A stretch of DNA of 36,305 nucleotides from Oscillospiraceae bacterium (GTDB taxonomy: Bacteria; Bacillota; Clostridia; Monoglobales; Monoglobaceae), in the NCBI GenBank assembly GCA_015068605.1, contig SVKF01000004.1, positions 105,949 through 142,253 of the forward strand, written 5' to 3'. The translations under genes were made by a program, and so were the position numbers. The number at the start of each line of letters is the position of its first letter. The stretch's first letter is position 1. This document shows positions 7,178 through 13,267 of the stretch, piece after piece. Below the pieces are notes generated by a model, which saw only the letters and a program-made list of their open reading frames with translations, ran no database searches and was not told where the DNA came from.

Positions 7178-8935
7178 TCAGTTTTCAATTTTTGACCAAT
7201 CAGGATTTTCAGTAATCTTTGTCCACTTTTCGTGCTTTCCGTCAGCCTTAATCTCATATGTATGGCTGTTGGTAGCCTCCTGAACCGCAAGGTAATACCA
7301 TGCAGTTTCGTCCGCATTGTCCATCCATGTTATCATACCGTCAAGTAAGTCTGCCTTGCTCTCAGGCTCACGATTAAGAACACGGTTAGCAAGTGTCATA
7401 ACCTCTGCTCTTGTGATGTTATCATCAGGGCGGAAAAGACCATTATAACCAACAATCCACTCAGCAGTTGCTGCTTCATTGATATAGCTTTCAGCCCAGT
7501 GACCTGATACATCGCCGAACAACACCTTGCCGTCATGCTCAACTTCAACCATTCTTGCAAAAATCGTTGCAAGCTCAGCTCTTGTGATGAACGCATCCGG
7601 AACAAATGCATCTGCCGCACGTCCTTTTACCAGTTCAAGACTTGCAAGAGTAGAAACAGCCGTATTAAACCAATCGCCTTCGTTCACATCAGTAAACACA
7701 TTTTCTTTGGTTTTAGCCTTGCTTCTTTCATCCTCGTCAAGCAATCTGTAAATAATGGCAGCAACCTCAGCTCTTGTAATATCGCTTTCAGGGGCTATTA
7801 TGCCGCCCTCACGACCAACAATATAGGCATAATGCTCATCTGTCAATATTGAAGGTTTATAATCAGGCTTTTCAACAACCGGCTTATCTTCAGAAACAAC
7901 CCATTTTGCATAAACCGTCATATCCTTGTTAAGAGTTATTTCCGTAACCTTTTCGGTTAATTCTTTATCGGAATACCATCCATCAAATTTGTAACCTGAT
8001 TTTTCAGACACATATTTATCAAGAGTAATCCTTGTACCTTGTTTCGCTTCCAAGGAATCGACTTCCAAGCCGCCATCTGTATCGAATGTCAATGTGTATT
8101 TCTTTGTGGTAGAAGTTCCGCCTCCGCCGGAGTTACCACCGCCGGCTTTCTTAACAGTAACAACACAAGTTGCAGTTTTTCCGCCATCATCAGTTGTTAC
8201 AGTTATAGTTGCCGTACCTTCAGATACAGCTCTGACAGTACCGTCGGCACCAACAGTTGCTACGGATGTGTTGCTTGAAGAGTATGATACACCCTTATTT
8301 GTGGCATTATCCGGAGTTACTGTCGGAACAAGAGTGAAGCTTTCACCAATGTATGTGAGCTTCTTTTCTGTTGGTGAGACCGTTACGCCCGTTACCGGTA
8401 CATTTGATGAGTCACCGATTGTTACATATGCAGATTTTTGTTCAAGCAACATCGCATCAACGCTTGCTTGTTTAACCACGATACTATTGTCATTCTTTAT
8501 CCAGCCGGTACCATTTGCAGTATCAAGAACTCTAAGTTGGAACTCACAATAGTCAAAGGATTTTTGATGTGTTGCAGCTTCGTGAAGAACCTTAACCATC
8601 GGAACACCACCAAAGCCATATCTCAATTCCGAAAATCCGTTAGTAACTATAGCTCTTGCTGAATCCTCAACATATTCAAAAAAATCACGGTCCCATATAA
8701 TATCATTTTGGAGACCATTTGTTGTAAAACTGTCATCCTCCGTCTCGCATTGAACGGAGAACAGAACAGTTATGATTTCTCCTCGTCTCGCTGTTGCGTT
8801 ATTTGAACCGTTTACTGTCAAATCATATGTAACAGTAGGCTCACTTGCCGCCATTGATGATAGTGTCATCATAGAGCATAACATACAGACCATCAACAAG
8901 GACGATAACAGACTTTTTATTTTGCATCTAAACAT
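7178..8935 (-). CDS. Secreted S-layer-homology protein with cohesin-like, Big2 and InlB-type domains
   Basis: A 585-aa cell-wall-attached protein of unknown function. In order: a signal peptide (about 1-33, ending SMAA); a cohesin-like beta domain (about 33-172, with GLQNDIIWDRDFFEYVEDS); a bacterial Ig-like Big2 domain (about 181-262, SSNTSVATVGADGTVRAVSE); a Gly/Ser-rich linker (264-277); an InlB/Flg_new repeat (about 279-346, GYKFDGWYSDKELT, YAKWV); and S-layer-homology repeats to the end (about 363-520; DITRAEVAAIIYRLL, FITRAELATIFARM, NITRAEVMTLANRVL) that bind wall polymer. I use ATG 8935, with AAGGAAG 6 nt upstream. It follows the 8959 gene closely (23 nt) and shares its cohesin-like domain. 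Confidence 0.88.
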   Translation of the reverse strand: MFRCKIKSLLSSLLMVCMLCSMMTLSSMAASEPTVTYDLTVNGSNNATARRGEIITVLFSVQCETEDDSFTTNGLQNDIIWDRDFFEYVEDSARAIVTNGFSELRYGFGGVPMVKVLHEAATHQKSFDYCEFQLRVLDTANGTGWIKNDNSIVVKQASVDAMLLEQKSAYVTIGDSSNVPVTGVTVSPTEKKLTYIGESFTLVPTVTPDNATNKGVSYSSSNTSVATVGADGTVRAVSEGTATITVTTDDGGKTATCVVTVKKAGGGNSGGGGTSTTKKYTLTFDTDGGLEVDSLEAKQGTRITLDKYVSEKSGYKFDGWYSDKELTEKVTEITLNKDMTVYAKWVVSEDKPVVEKPDYKPSILTDEHYAYIVGREGGIIAPESDITRAEVAAIIYRLLDEDERSKAKTKENVFTDVNEGDWFNTAVSTLASLELVKGRAADAFVPDAFITRAELATIFARMVEVEHDGKVLFGDVSGHWAESYINEAATAEWIVGYNGLFRPDDNITRAEVMTLANRVLNREPESKADLLDGMITWMDNADETAWYYLAVQEATNSHTYEIKADGKHEKWTKITENPDWSKIEN

Positions 8936-8958
8936 TTCATTCTTCCTTTCCATTACAT

Positions 8959-9927
8959 TTATTGTGACAATATTACCTCAACAATATCATCTGTATCGTC
9001 TTCATTCACTTGACGATCACCATTTACATCTGCGCGAAGAAACATCATCATATTCTCATTTGCACTTAAATCATTTCTCTGTGCGGCAAAAACCGCCGAG
9101 ACATCATAAATATCACTGCAATCATCATCCACGCTGTCAACATTGACATTATAATCGCTTAAAATCAAAACAGAGGAAATATCCGACGGATTGATGTAAG
9201 TCCTCGCTTCTTCAATTAAAGCATCCTGAGTCGCACTTGTGAGTTCATTTGTCAGATAGACTCTTTTGCTGTTGTAACGCTCAACGGCAACCATGGGATT
9301 TCCGTCAAAAAGATAACCTGTATGCTCTCCGGTTACTTCAACTAAATGATAACCCAAAACATAATCGCTATACACTTCAACATCATAATCATCAGGGTCT
9401 GCAATTTTTACTGTAAGATTTGTTATTTGCGGTACAATCATACTCACTGAACCTGTCAAGGAACAAAAAGCCTGATTTTCCTGAGAAGTCACCATACCGC
9501 TTCCTGTGGCGTTATCCTTTACTCTAAGCTTAAATTCTCCGGCAATAAATTCCGACTTATAGGTTGGAAAATTAATCTGCGTTATTTGTATCGTCTTAAT
9601 TCCTCCAAATTCAGTAAGAACCTTTATACCTATACCACCAACATCTACTGTTTTGCAGGAGTCCTCAACTAAATCAAAGAAGGATGCATCATATACAATA
9701 TAATTTTGCATACCATACACGGTATAATCATCATCAATGCCGTCGGTACGGTTAATGCTGAACTGTACGGTAATAGTTTCCCCGGGTTGAGCATAGCGGA
9801 TAATGTCTCCGCTTGCTCCGTTTGAAGATATTTTATACTCAATCGCCGGAATTTCAGCGGCGTGCACAGGAGCTTGTCCAATAAATATAATCAGAGAAAG
9901 AAAAAGTAAACCTATTTTTTTAATCAT
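8959..9927 (-). CDS. Secreted cohesin-like / dockerin-like protein
   Basis: A 322-aa exported protein. MIKKIGLLFLSLIIFIGQAP is a signal peptide ending near VHAAE. Residues about 28-175 are cohesin-like and match the neighbour's domain (GMQNYIVYDASFFDLVEDS). Then comes a small domain (LVEVTG, FDGNPM, VYLT) shared with the 9956 ORF. The end carries two dockerin-type loops, YNVNVDSVDDDCSDIYD and ADVNGDRQVNEDDTDDI, expected to bind Ca2+ and pair with a cohesin. Start ATG 9927 has AGAGGTG upstream. It could bridge surface proteins; partners are unknown and the assignment is by motif only. Confidence 0.8.
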   Translation of the reverse strand: MIKKIGLLFLSLIIFIGQAPVHAAEIPAIEYKISSNGASGDIIRYAQPGETITVQFSINRTDGIDDDYTVYGMQNYIVYDASFFDLVEDSCKTVDVGGIGIKVLTEFGGIKTIQITQINFPTYKSEFIAGEFKLRVKDNATGSGMVTSQENQAFCSLTGSVSMIVPQITNLTVKIADPDDYDVEVYSDYVLGYHLVEVTGEHTGYLFDGNPMVAVERYNSKRVYLTNELTSATQDALIEEARTYINPSDISSVLILSDYNVNVDSVDDDCSDIYDVSAVFAAQRNDLSANENMMMFLRADVNGDRQVNEDDTDDIVEVILSQ

Positions 9928-9955
9928 AAGTGTCACCTCTTCTTTTGGAAAATTC

Positions 9956-10732
9956 TTAGTTGCTTGCACCTAAAAGATATTCCTGAATTGCACTATAATC
10001 AAGCACGTTTAGCATCTTGTCGCCGGTTACATCAGCACGGAGATATAGCTTCATAGTGGTTGCATCAAGTATATAATCCTGCTTTGCTGCTGCAAATGCC
10101 GCAGAAGCGTCATAAATATCTACTGCACCGCCCGTTACATAATCGCAATTTACGTCATAACCGTTCTCTCCCGTACGCGCAACTGTATCTGCCTGGGTTG
10201 TGGTGCTACTCAGTAATTCGATTGCAGCGGCTTTTGCAGCTTCGAGATCGGAAGCATTCGCAATCCTTGCATCTTGCGTGAGATATACGAGTGAATCATA
10301 ATCTGTTGACTTAATCATTGCGTTGCCTTCAAAATTGCATTGTTCAAGGCCAGTAACTTCAATAAGCATAATTGCCGCAGAGTCTCCGTCAACAAATTCT
10401 GTTACATTAACAGTAATGCCGTCTTTTAATGTTTTAGAGCTTATCTGTAATTCAACAGGACCTTCGATTTCACCTGCAGGAATTGTAAATTCCTCTTCAT
10501 TCATCGTAGCATCTTCCCATGTTCCGCTACCGTCGGTAGGCCGGTACTGCACCTGATAATCAAATAAATCATTGTAATCATTTGATGGGATAGTACCTAC
10601 ATAATCATCATTATATGTAGCTTCTTCCGCATTTCCGTCAAGACTTCCATCATCGGGAAGTGTTACTGCATATTTTGTGCCTGTTTCTGTAACCGTAGCC
10701 TCAATATCGGCAGTTGCTGTTAAATTCTTCAT
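9956..10732 (-). CDS. Dockerin-like protein remnant lacking signal peptide
   Basis: An open frame of 258 codons starting at an internal ATG. It has no signal peptide, yet its contents are those of an exported protein: an Ig-like segment, the LIEVTG / FEGNAM / VYLT module shared with the 8959 protein, and two dockerin loops (YDVNCDYVTGGAVDIYDASA and ADVTGDKMLNVLDYSAI). Coding continues upstream of the ATG in the same frame for about 25 codons (YDLSWFSEKEHKDYSW) to a TGA and then in another frame, so this is the 3' part of a broken gene. It may not be expressed as a functional export product. Confidence 0.7.
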   Translation of the reverse strand: MKNLTATADIEATVTETGTKYAVTLPDDGSLDGNAEEATYNDDYVGTIPSNDYNDLFDYQVQYRPTDGSGTWEDATMNEEEFTIPAGEIEGPVELQISSKTLKDGITVNVTEFVDGDSAAIMLIEVTGLEQCNFEGNAMIKSTDYDSLVYLTQDARIANASDLEAAKAAAIELLSSTTTQADTVARTGENGYDVNCDYVTGGAVDIYDASAAFAAAKQDYILDATTMKLYLRADVTGDKMLNVLDYSAIQEYLLGASN

Positions 10733-10980
10733 GTATTCTGTATCCCGTGTTTCCTGTTCGCCTTCAATCTGCCATGAATAATCCTTATGTTCCTTCTCGC
10801 TGAACCAGGATAAATCATATCTTCAAATTCATCAATTTGTCCGTCAGTAACATCAACAGTGCCGGCATCATCGGTGAAATTAAAATCATAAGTGAACTGC
10901 TTTACCAAAGCAATGCTGATTGTTGATTCGGCAACAGATTTGTCTTCGCCGGAGATAGAGTATTCATAAAGATCATCAGC
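10733..10980 (-). pseudogene. Frameshifted, 5'-truncated upstream part of the dockerin gene
   Basis: On the minus strand this stretch encodes AADDLYEYSISGEDKSVAES and TYDFNFTDDAGTVDVTDG up to about 10825. The reading then shifts frame to YDLSWFSEKEHKDYSW, which runs straight into the 9956-10732 ORF. Both frames have the composition of a secreted Ig-like protein. The 5' end stops abruptly at about 10980, where a TGA precedes AADDLYEY and the sequence becomes that of the small ORF behind tetR. This marks a deletion or recombination junction. The frameshift position is approximate. Confidence 0.7.
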
Positions 10981-11132
10981 AGCTCATTCCATTCTTCAAT
11001 AGAAGCAAGACCGGTTGGAACACGTTCCTCAAGAGAATCTGCAAGTTTTCGCTTTCTTTCCGGTGATAATTTCTTTAGTTGTTCTGTGCTTTCACATTCG
11101 GTAACGATCAGCACTGCATTGAGTAGCTCCAT
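10902..11132 (-). CDS. Small ORF behind TetR, 3' end fused to pseudogene debris
   Basis: A 76-codon ORF, MELLNAVLIVTECESTEQLK onwards, with AAGGAG 5 nt before ATG 11132; it starts 12 nt after the tetR stop and so is probably coupled to it. The first 50 or so residues (Lys/Glu-rich, helical) look genuine. The last 25 (from MIFMNTLSPAK) are an out-of-frame reading of the broken dockerin gene, so the natural C-terminus has been lost. I do not recognise the family. It is probably the 5' remnant of a longer gene paired with the regulator. Confidence 0.45.
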   Translation of the reverse strand: MELLNAVLIVTECESTEQLKKLSPERKRKLADSLEERVPTGLASIEEWNELLMIFMNTLSPAKTNLLPNQQSALLW

Positions 11133-11143
11133 TGGTTCTCCTT

Positions 11144-11707
11144 TCACTGCTCAATGTCTATCTTTTCAACTATCCTTCCGTATAGATTTTCGAGCAGCAT
11201 TTGTGTTTTTTCGCCATCATCCCATATAGCATAATCAATTACAGATGCAATTATTGTATAGATAAAATATTCAGCTTGTTCGTGAGTACAACCGAAAATC
11301 TCAATGAGTTTTTCTGCATATTTTTCATAGAGCAATCTAAAGTCCTTTGACTTTTCTCGCATACGCTCTCCAAACATCGGACTGGTTGTAATCTGAAGCG
11401 CAAGACGCAATTCATACTTATACTTTTCAATCTCGCTTAAAAGAGTGTCAAAATACTTACGAACGTCATTTGTGTGGTTGAGTGTAAAAGTAAAAAGTGC
11501 GTCAACAACTTTGGATAATCCATATTTCCCTGCGGCTATCCAGATATCGTCCTTGTTTTCAAACCAATAGTAAAGACTGCTTTGAGCAAGCTTAGTTTCT
11601 TTACACAGCTCTCCCACAGAGGCATTTCCCAAACCGGTTTTTAATAAATAATCCCATGTTGTTGCAATAATTGCTTTTCTTTTGTCGGACATTTCGTAAC
11701 TGTCCAT
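11144..11707 (-). CDS. TetR/AcrR-family transcriptional regulator
   Basis: A 187-aa one-component regulator. Residues about 8-55 are the TetR DNA-binding domain (KRKAIIATTWDYLLKTGLGN, ASVGELCKETKLAQSSLYYW, FENKDD). The remainder is a variable all-helical ligand domain. The start at 11707 has GAAAGGG 10 nt upstream. An 18-bp inverted repeat, TTGTAA-6-TTACAA, lies 49 bp upstream and is a plausible autoregulatory operator. The gene sits next to the inverted-repeat-bounded promoter segment (11800-12080) and would be the first gene read if that segment flipped. The ligand is unknown. Confidence 0.88.
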   Translation of the reverse strand: MDSYEMSDKRKAIIATTWDYLLKTGLGNASVGELCKETKLAQSSLYYWFENKDDIWIAAGKYGLSKVVDALFTFTLNHTNDVRKYFDTLLSEIEKYKYELRLALQITTSPMFGERMREKSKDFRLLYEKYAEKLIEIFGCTHEQAEYFIYTIIASVIDYAIWDDGEKTQMLLENLYGRIVEKIDIEQ

Positions 11708-11755
11708 ACTTATTCAACCCTTTCTTTTTTGTACTTGTCGCCACATTCCACCAAG

Positions 11756-11773
11756 TTGTAATGTTCGTTACAA
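11756..11773. promoter_or_regulatory. Candidate TetR operator
   Basis: Inverted repeat TTGTAA-TGTTCG-TTACAA, enlarged by CCACC/GGTGG outer arms around an AAG/GC internal loop. It lies between the left recombination site and the tetR start. Palindromes of this size and position are usual for TetR-family autoregulation. Binding is inferred. Confidence 0.5.
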
Positions 11774-11799
11774 GCGGTGGCAAAAAAAAATTGCCTATA

Positions 11800-11817
11800 A
11801 CATAATCGAAATTATGT
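11800..11817 (+). repeat. Left inverted site, Xer-like (ACATAATCGAAATTATGT)
   Basis: An 18-bp near-palindrome with asymmetric centre. Read as a Xer-type core it has inward CATAA and TTATG arm ends around a 6-bp centre TCGAAA. The exact reverse complement occurs at 12063-12080, next to the recombinase gene. Outside the core the two sites differ (left flanks A-rich then TATA; right flank TGCAAGC). On the minus strand, TTGCAA and TATAGG flank the site at 17-bp spacing, a weak promoter pointing at tetR. Confidence 0.65.
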
Positions 11818-11902
11818 TGCAAGCAACCAATGTTTTTGTCATTAAAATTTATAATATAAGAAACTTCTCTCCCGAAAACACAAAAATTTAGACACGCCGA
11901 CA

Positions 11903-11941
11903 AGACCGGTACTGTAAATTATGTTAAACCGGTCTGTTTTG
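11903..11941 (+). terminator. Hairpin inside the candidate invertible segment
   Basis: AGACCGGT (11903-11910) and ACCGGTCT (11928-11935) form a perfect 8-bp stem, followed by GTTTTG on the plus strand only. It fits a plus-strand terminator that would insulate the internal promoter at 11996 from transcription entering from the left. If the segment inverts, the polarity of this terminator inverts too. Confidence 0.5.
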
Positions 11942-11995
11942 TTATATCTAATTTTTTTGCAAAGTGACGATTTTTCATAAAAATAGGTAAAATCA

Positions 11996-12024
11996 TTGAC
12001 AAACACTCCTTTTTGTGATAGACT
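11996..12024 (+). promoter_or_regulatory. Strong sigma-A promoter inside the inverted-repeat segment
   Basis: TTGACA (11996-12001), a 17-bp spacer, TAGACT (12019-12024); predicted start near 12031. It now fires rightward into the terminator at 12061-12089, and no gene on the plus strand follows. Inversion between the 18-bp sites would aim it leftward at tetR, with the start mapping about 140 bp before the tetR ATG. Confidence 0.75.
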
Positions 12025-12060
12025 TATTAAACAAATGATATGTATAAAGAATATATCATC

Positions 12061-12089
12061 CCACATAATTTCGATTATGTGGTTTTTTT
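12061..12089 (+). terminator. Intrinsic terminator overlapping the right inverted site
   Basis: CCACATAAT-TTCG-ATTATGTGG followed by seven T. The 9-bp stem closed by a UUCG loop is a strong plus-strand terminator. The stem contains the right 18-bp recombination-site candidate (12063-12080), so site and terminator are the same sequence. On the minus strand there is no U-tract after it. Confidence 0.8.
12063..12080 (-). repeat. Right inverted site, exact inverse of 11800-11817
   Basis: Reads ACATAATTTCGATTATGT on the plus strand, the exact reverse complement of the left copy 245 bp away. It lies 11 bp beyond the stop codon of the tyrosine recombinase gene, the usual place for a cognate site. 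The identical but inverted 6-bp centres predict inversion rather than deletion of the DNA between them. Confidence 0.65.
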
Positions 12090-12091
12090 AT

Positions 12092-12928
12092 TTATAATCG
12101 CAAAAGTCCCAATTTTTGAATTTGGCGACGATGCACGTCGCCCGTTTCCATGGTGTAGATACGCGTTGTGTTAACGCTTGAGTGTCCGAGAATATCAGCA
12201 AGGCGAACAATATCCTTCTGGATGGAATAATAAGTTCTGGCAAATAAATGGCGAAGATTGTGTGGAAACACCTTGTCTCTGTCAACTCCCGCACTTTCGC
12301 AAAGCGCCTTCATCATTTTCCATATTGTACTTCTGTCAAGTGGTTTTCCCGTTCTCGTTACAAAAACAGGACCACTTGTTATTTTTTGCCCTTTTGCGTA
12401 TTCTGACAGTAATTTGCATAGGTCCTTCGGCAAAATAACAACTCGCATTTTACCCTTGCAGTTGATGGTTGCTCTGCGAGCTTTTACAGCCTCAACGGTA
12501 ATCGACGAAAGTTCTGATACACGAATACCGCTTGAACAAATTGTCTGCATAAGATAATAAAGTCTTTCATTCTTTTTATCCTTTGCGGCGATAAGCAGTC
12601 GTTCATACTCTGACTTTGAAAGCGCCTTGCTTCGCTCAGCAAAAAGCTGCTTTTGTATTTTAAGCATTTTTACTTTTAATCCGTGCCATTCATTGTATTC
12701 AAAAAAACTGTTCAAAGACGAAAGCACAGAATTTACTGATGACGGAGCATATTTCAGTTTCAGTTGCTCCTTATAGCGAAGCACTGCTATTTTATTGAGT
12801 TCCGAGCCTGCAAGCCATACAAAAAATACCGTTACATCACGCATATACTTTTCGAGTGTGGCTGAGGATTTTTCTTCCTCAATAAGATAATGTTTGAATT
12901 TTTCAATAAGTTCTTTTGTTATTGTCAT
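12092..12928 (-). CDS. Tyrosine site-specific recombinase (XerC/integrase family)
   Basis: DNA strand-exchange enzyme, 278 aa. The N-terminal core-binding SAM-like domain (about 1-85) includes KYMRDVTVFFVWLAG and SVNSVLSSLNSFFEYN. The catalytic domain keeps all residues: R136 (SSGIRVSEL), K160 (CKGKMR), H223 and R226 (PHNLRHLFA), H249 (LGHSSV) and nucleophile Y258 (TTRIYTM). ATG 12928 has AAGGAG 8 nt upstream. It is short, with no N-terminal arm-binding domain, so a Xer-like or inversion-type enzyme rather than a phage integrase. The inverted 18-bp sites at its 3' end are the likely substrate; cell-division Xer function is the alternative. Confidence 0.93.
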   Translation of the reverse strand: MTITKELIEKFKHYLIEEEKSSATLEKYMRDVTVFFVWLAGSELNKIAVLRYKEQLKLKYAPSSVNSVLSSLNSFFEYNEWHGLKVKMLKIQKQLFAERSKALSKSEYERLLIAAKDKKNERLYYLMQTICSSGIRVSELSSITVEAVKARRATINCKGKMRVVILPKDLCKLLSEYAKGQKITSGPVFVTRTGKPLDRSTIWKMMKALCESAGVDRDKVFPHNLRHLFARTYYSIQKDIVRLADILGHSSVNTTRIYTMETGDVHRRQIQKLGLLRL

Positions 12929-13044
12929 ATTAACAACTCCTTTTTTGGTTTTGTACTTATATTTTACCACTAATGATAAAATATATAAGAGTTATCAATG
13001 ATTTTGTGCTTGTTACTAAATGATGCTCACATTATCAATCCTTG

Positions 13045-13075
13045 AATAAAAACACAAACCGCTTGTGTTGAGCGG
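13045..13075 (-). terminator. Terminator downstream of spoIIP and its repeat
   Basis: On the minus strand, CCGCT-CAACACA-AGCGG followed by TTTGTGTTTTTATT. It lies just after the 125-nt repeat R1, so the spoIIP transcript probably carries R1 in its 3' untranslated region. Confidence 0.6.
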
Positions 13076-13090
13076 CATAGCCGTTTTGTT

Positions 13091-13213
13091 CAAAATATAT
13101 CTTTTCTTGATACGAAAAAGCCCCACCTCTCGCCGTACCCTCGCATAACTTCAATCAACCAAAATCCAAGGCTTTGGCTCAACTTGTCCGCTTTAAAGCT
13201 TTTTCATATCCCC
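13091..13213 (-). repeat. Interspersed repeat copy R1 (3' of spoIIP)
   Basis: About 123 nt, read on the minus strand from GGGGATATG through TTGAGCCAAAGCCTTGG and GGGTACGGCGAGAGG to AAAAGATATATTTTG. It aligns along its whole length with R2 at 29536-29661, with conserved blocks (AAAGCG, GAGCCAAAGCCTTGG, GGTAC, CGAGAGG, TTTCGTA, AAAAGATA) and divergent stretches between. Both copies lie a few nt after a hairpin at a gene end and are on the gene's sense strand. The 12929-13267 interval otherwise holds this repeat, the hairpin 13225-13261, the terminator 13045-13075 and the recombinase upstream region, where I see no convincing promoter. Confidence 0.75.
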
Positions 13214-13224
13214 ATAAATTCAAG

Positions 13225-13261
13225 GAGCTGCAGCAAAATGAAATCATTTCGCTACAGCCTC
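13225..13261 (-). repeat. Hairpin at the spoIIP 3' end, same family as 6278-6317
   Basis: On the minus strand GCTGTAGCGAAATGA pairs with TCATTTTGCTGCAGC across a 2-nt loop, with two G-U wobbles. On the opposite strand those would be mismatches, so the structure is tuned to spoIIP mRNA. It begins 7 nt after the spoIIP stop. The sequence is a diverged copy of the hairpin between the AraC gene and spoVT. Confidence 0.65.
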
Positions 13262-13267
13262 AACACA

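Larger units (their letters stand above)
12031..12089 (+). ncRNA. Predicted about 59-nt transcript with two hairpins
   Basis: The span between the promoter at 11996-12024 and the terminator. It has no ORF. It can fold into an ATGATAT/ATATCAT hairpin (11-nt loop) and the terminator hairpin with a TTCG loop. It may be a small RNA or simply the aborted output of a promoter in the OFF orientation. Ends are predicted, not mapped. Confidence 0.4.

Noticed and set aside
13091-13261. Insertion sequence or MITE made of R1 plus hairpin
   Set aside because: No terminal inverted repeats enclosing the whole unit, no target duplication and no transposase; the strand-consistent gene-end placement fits an RNA element better.
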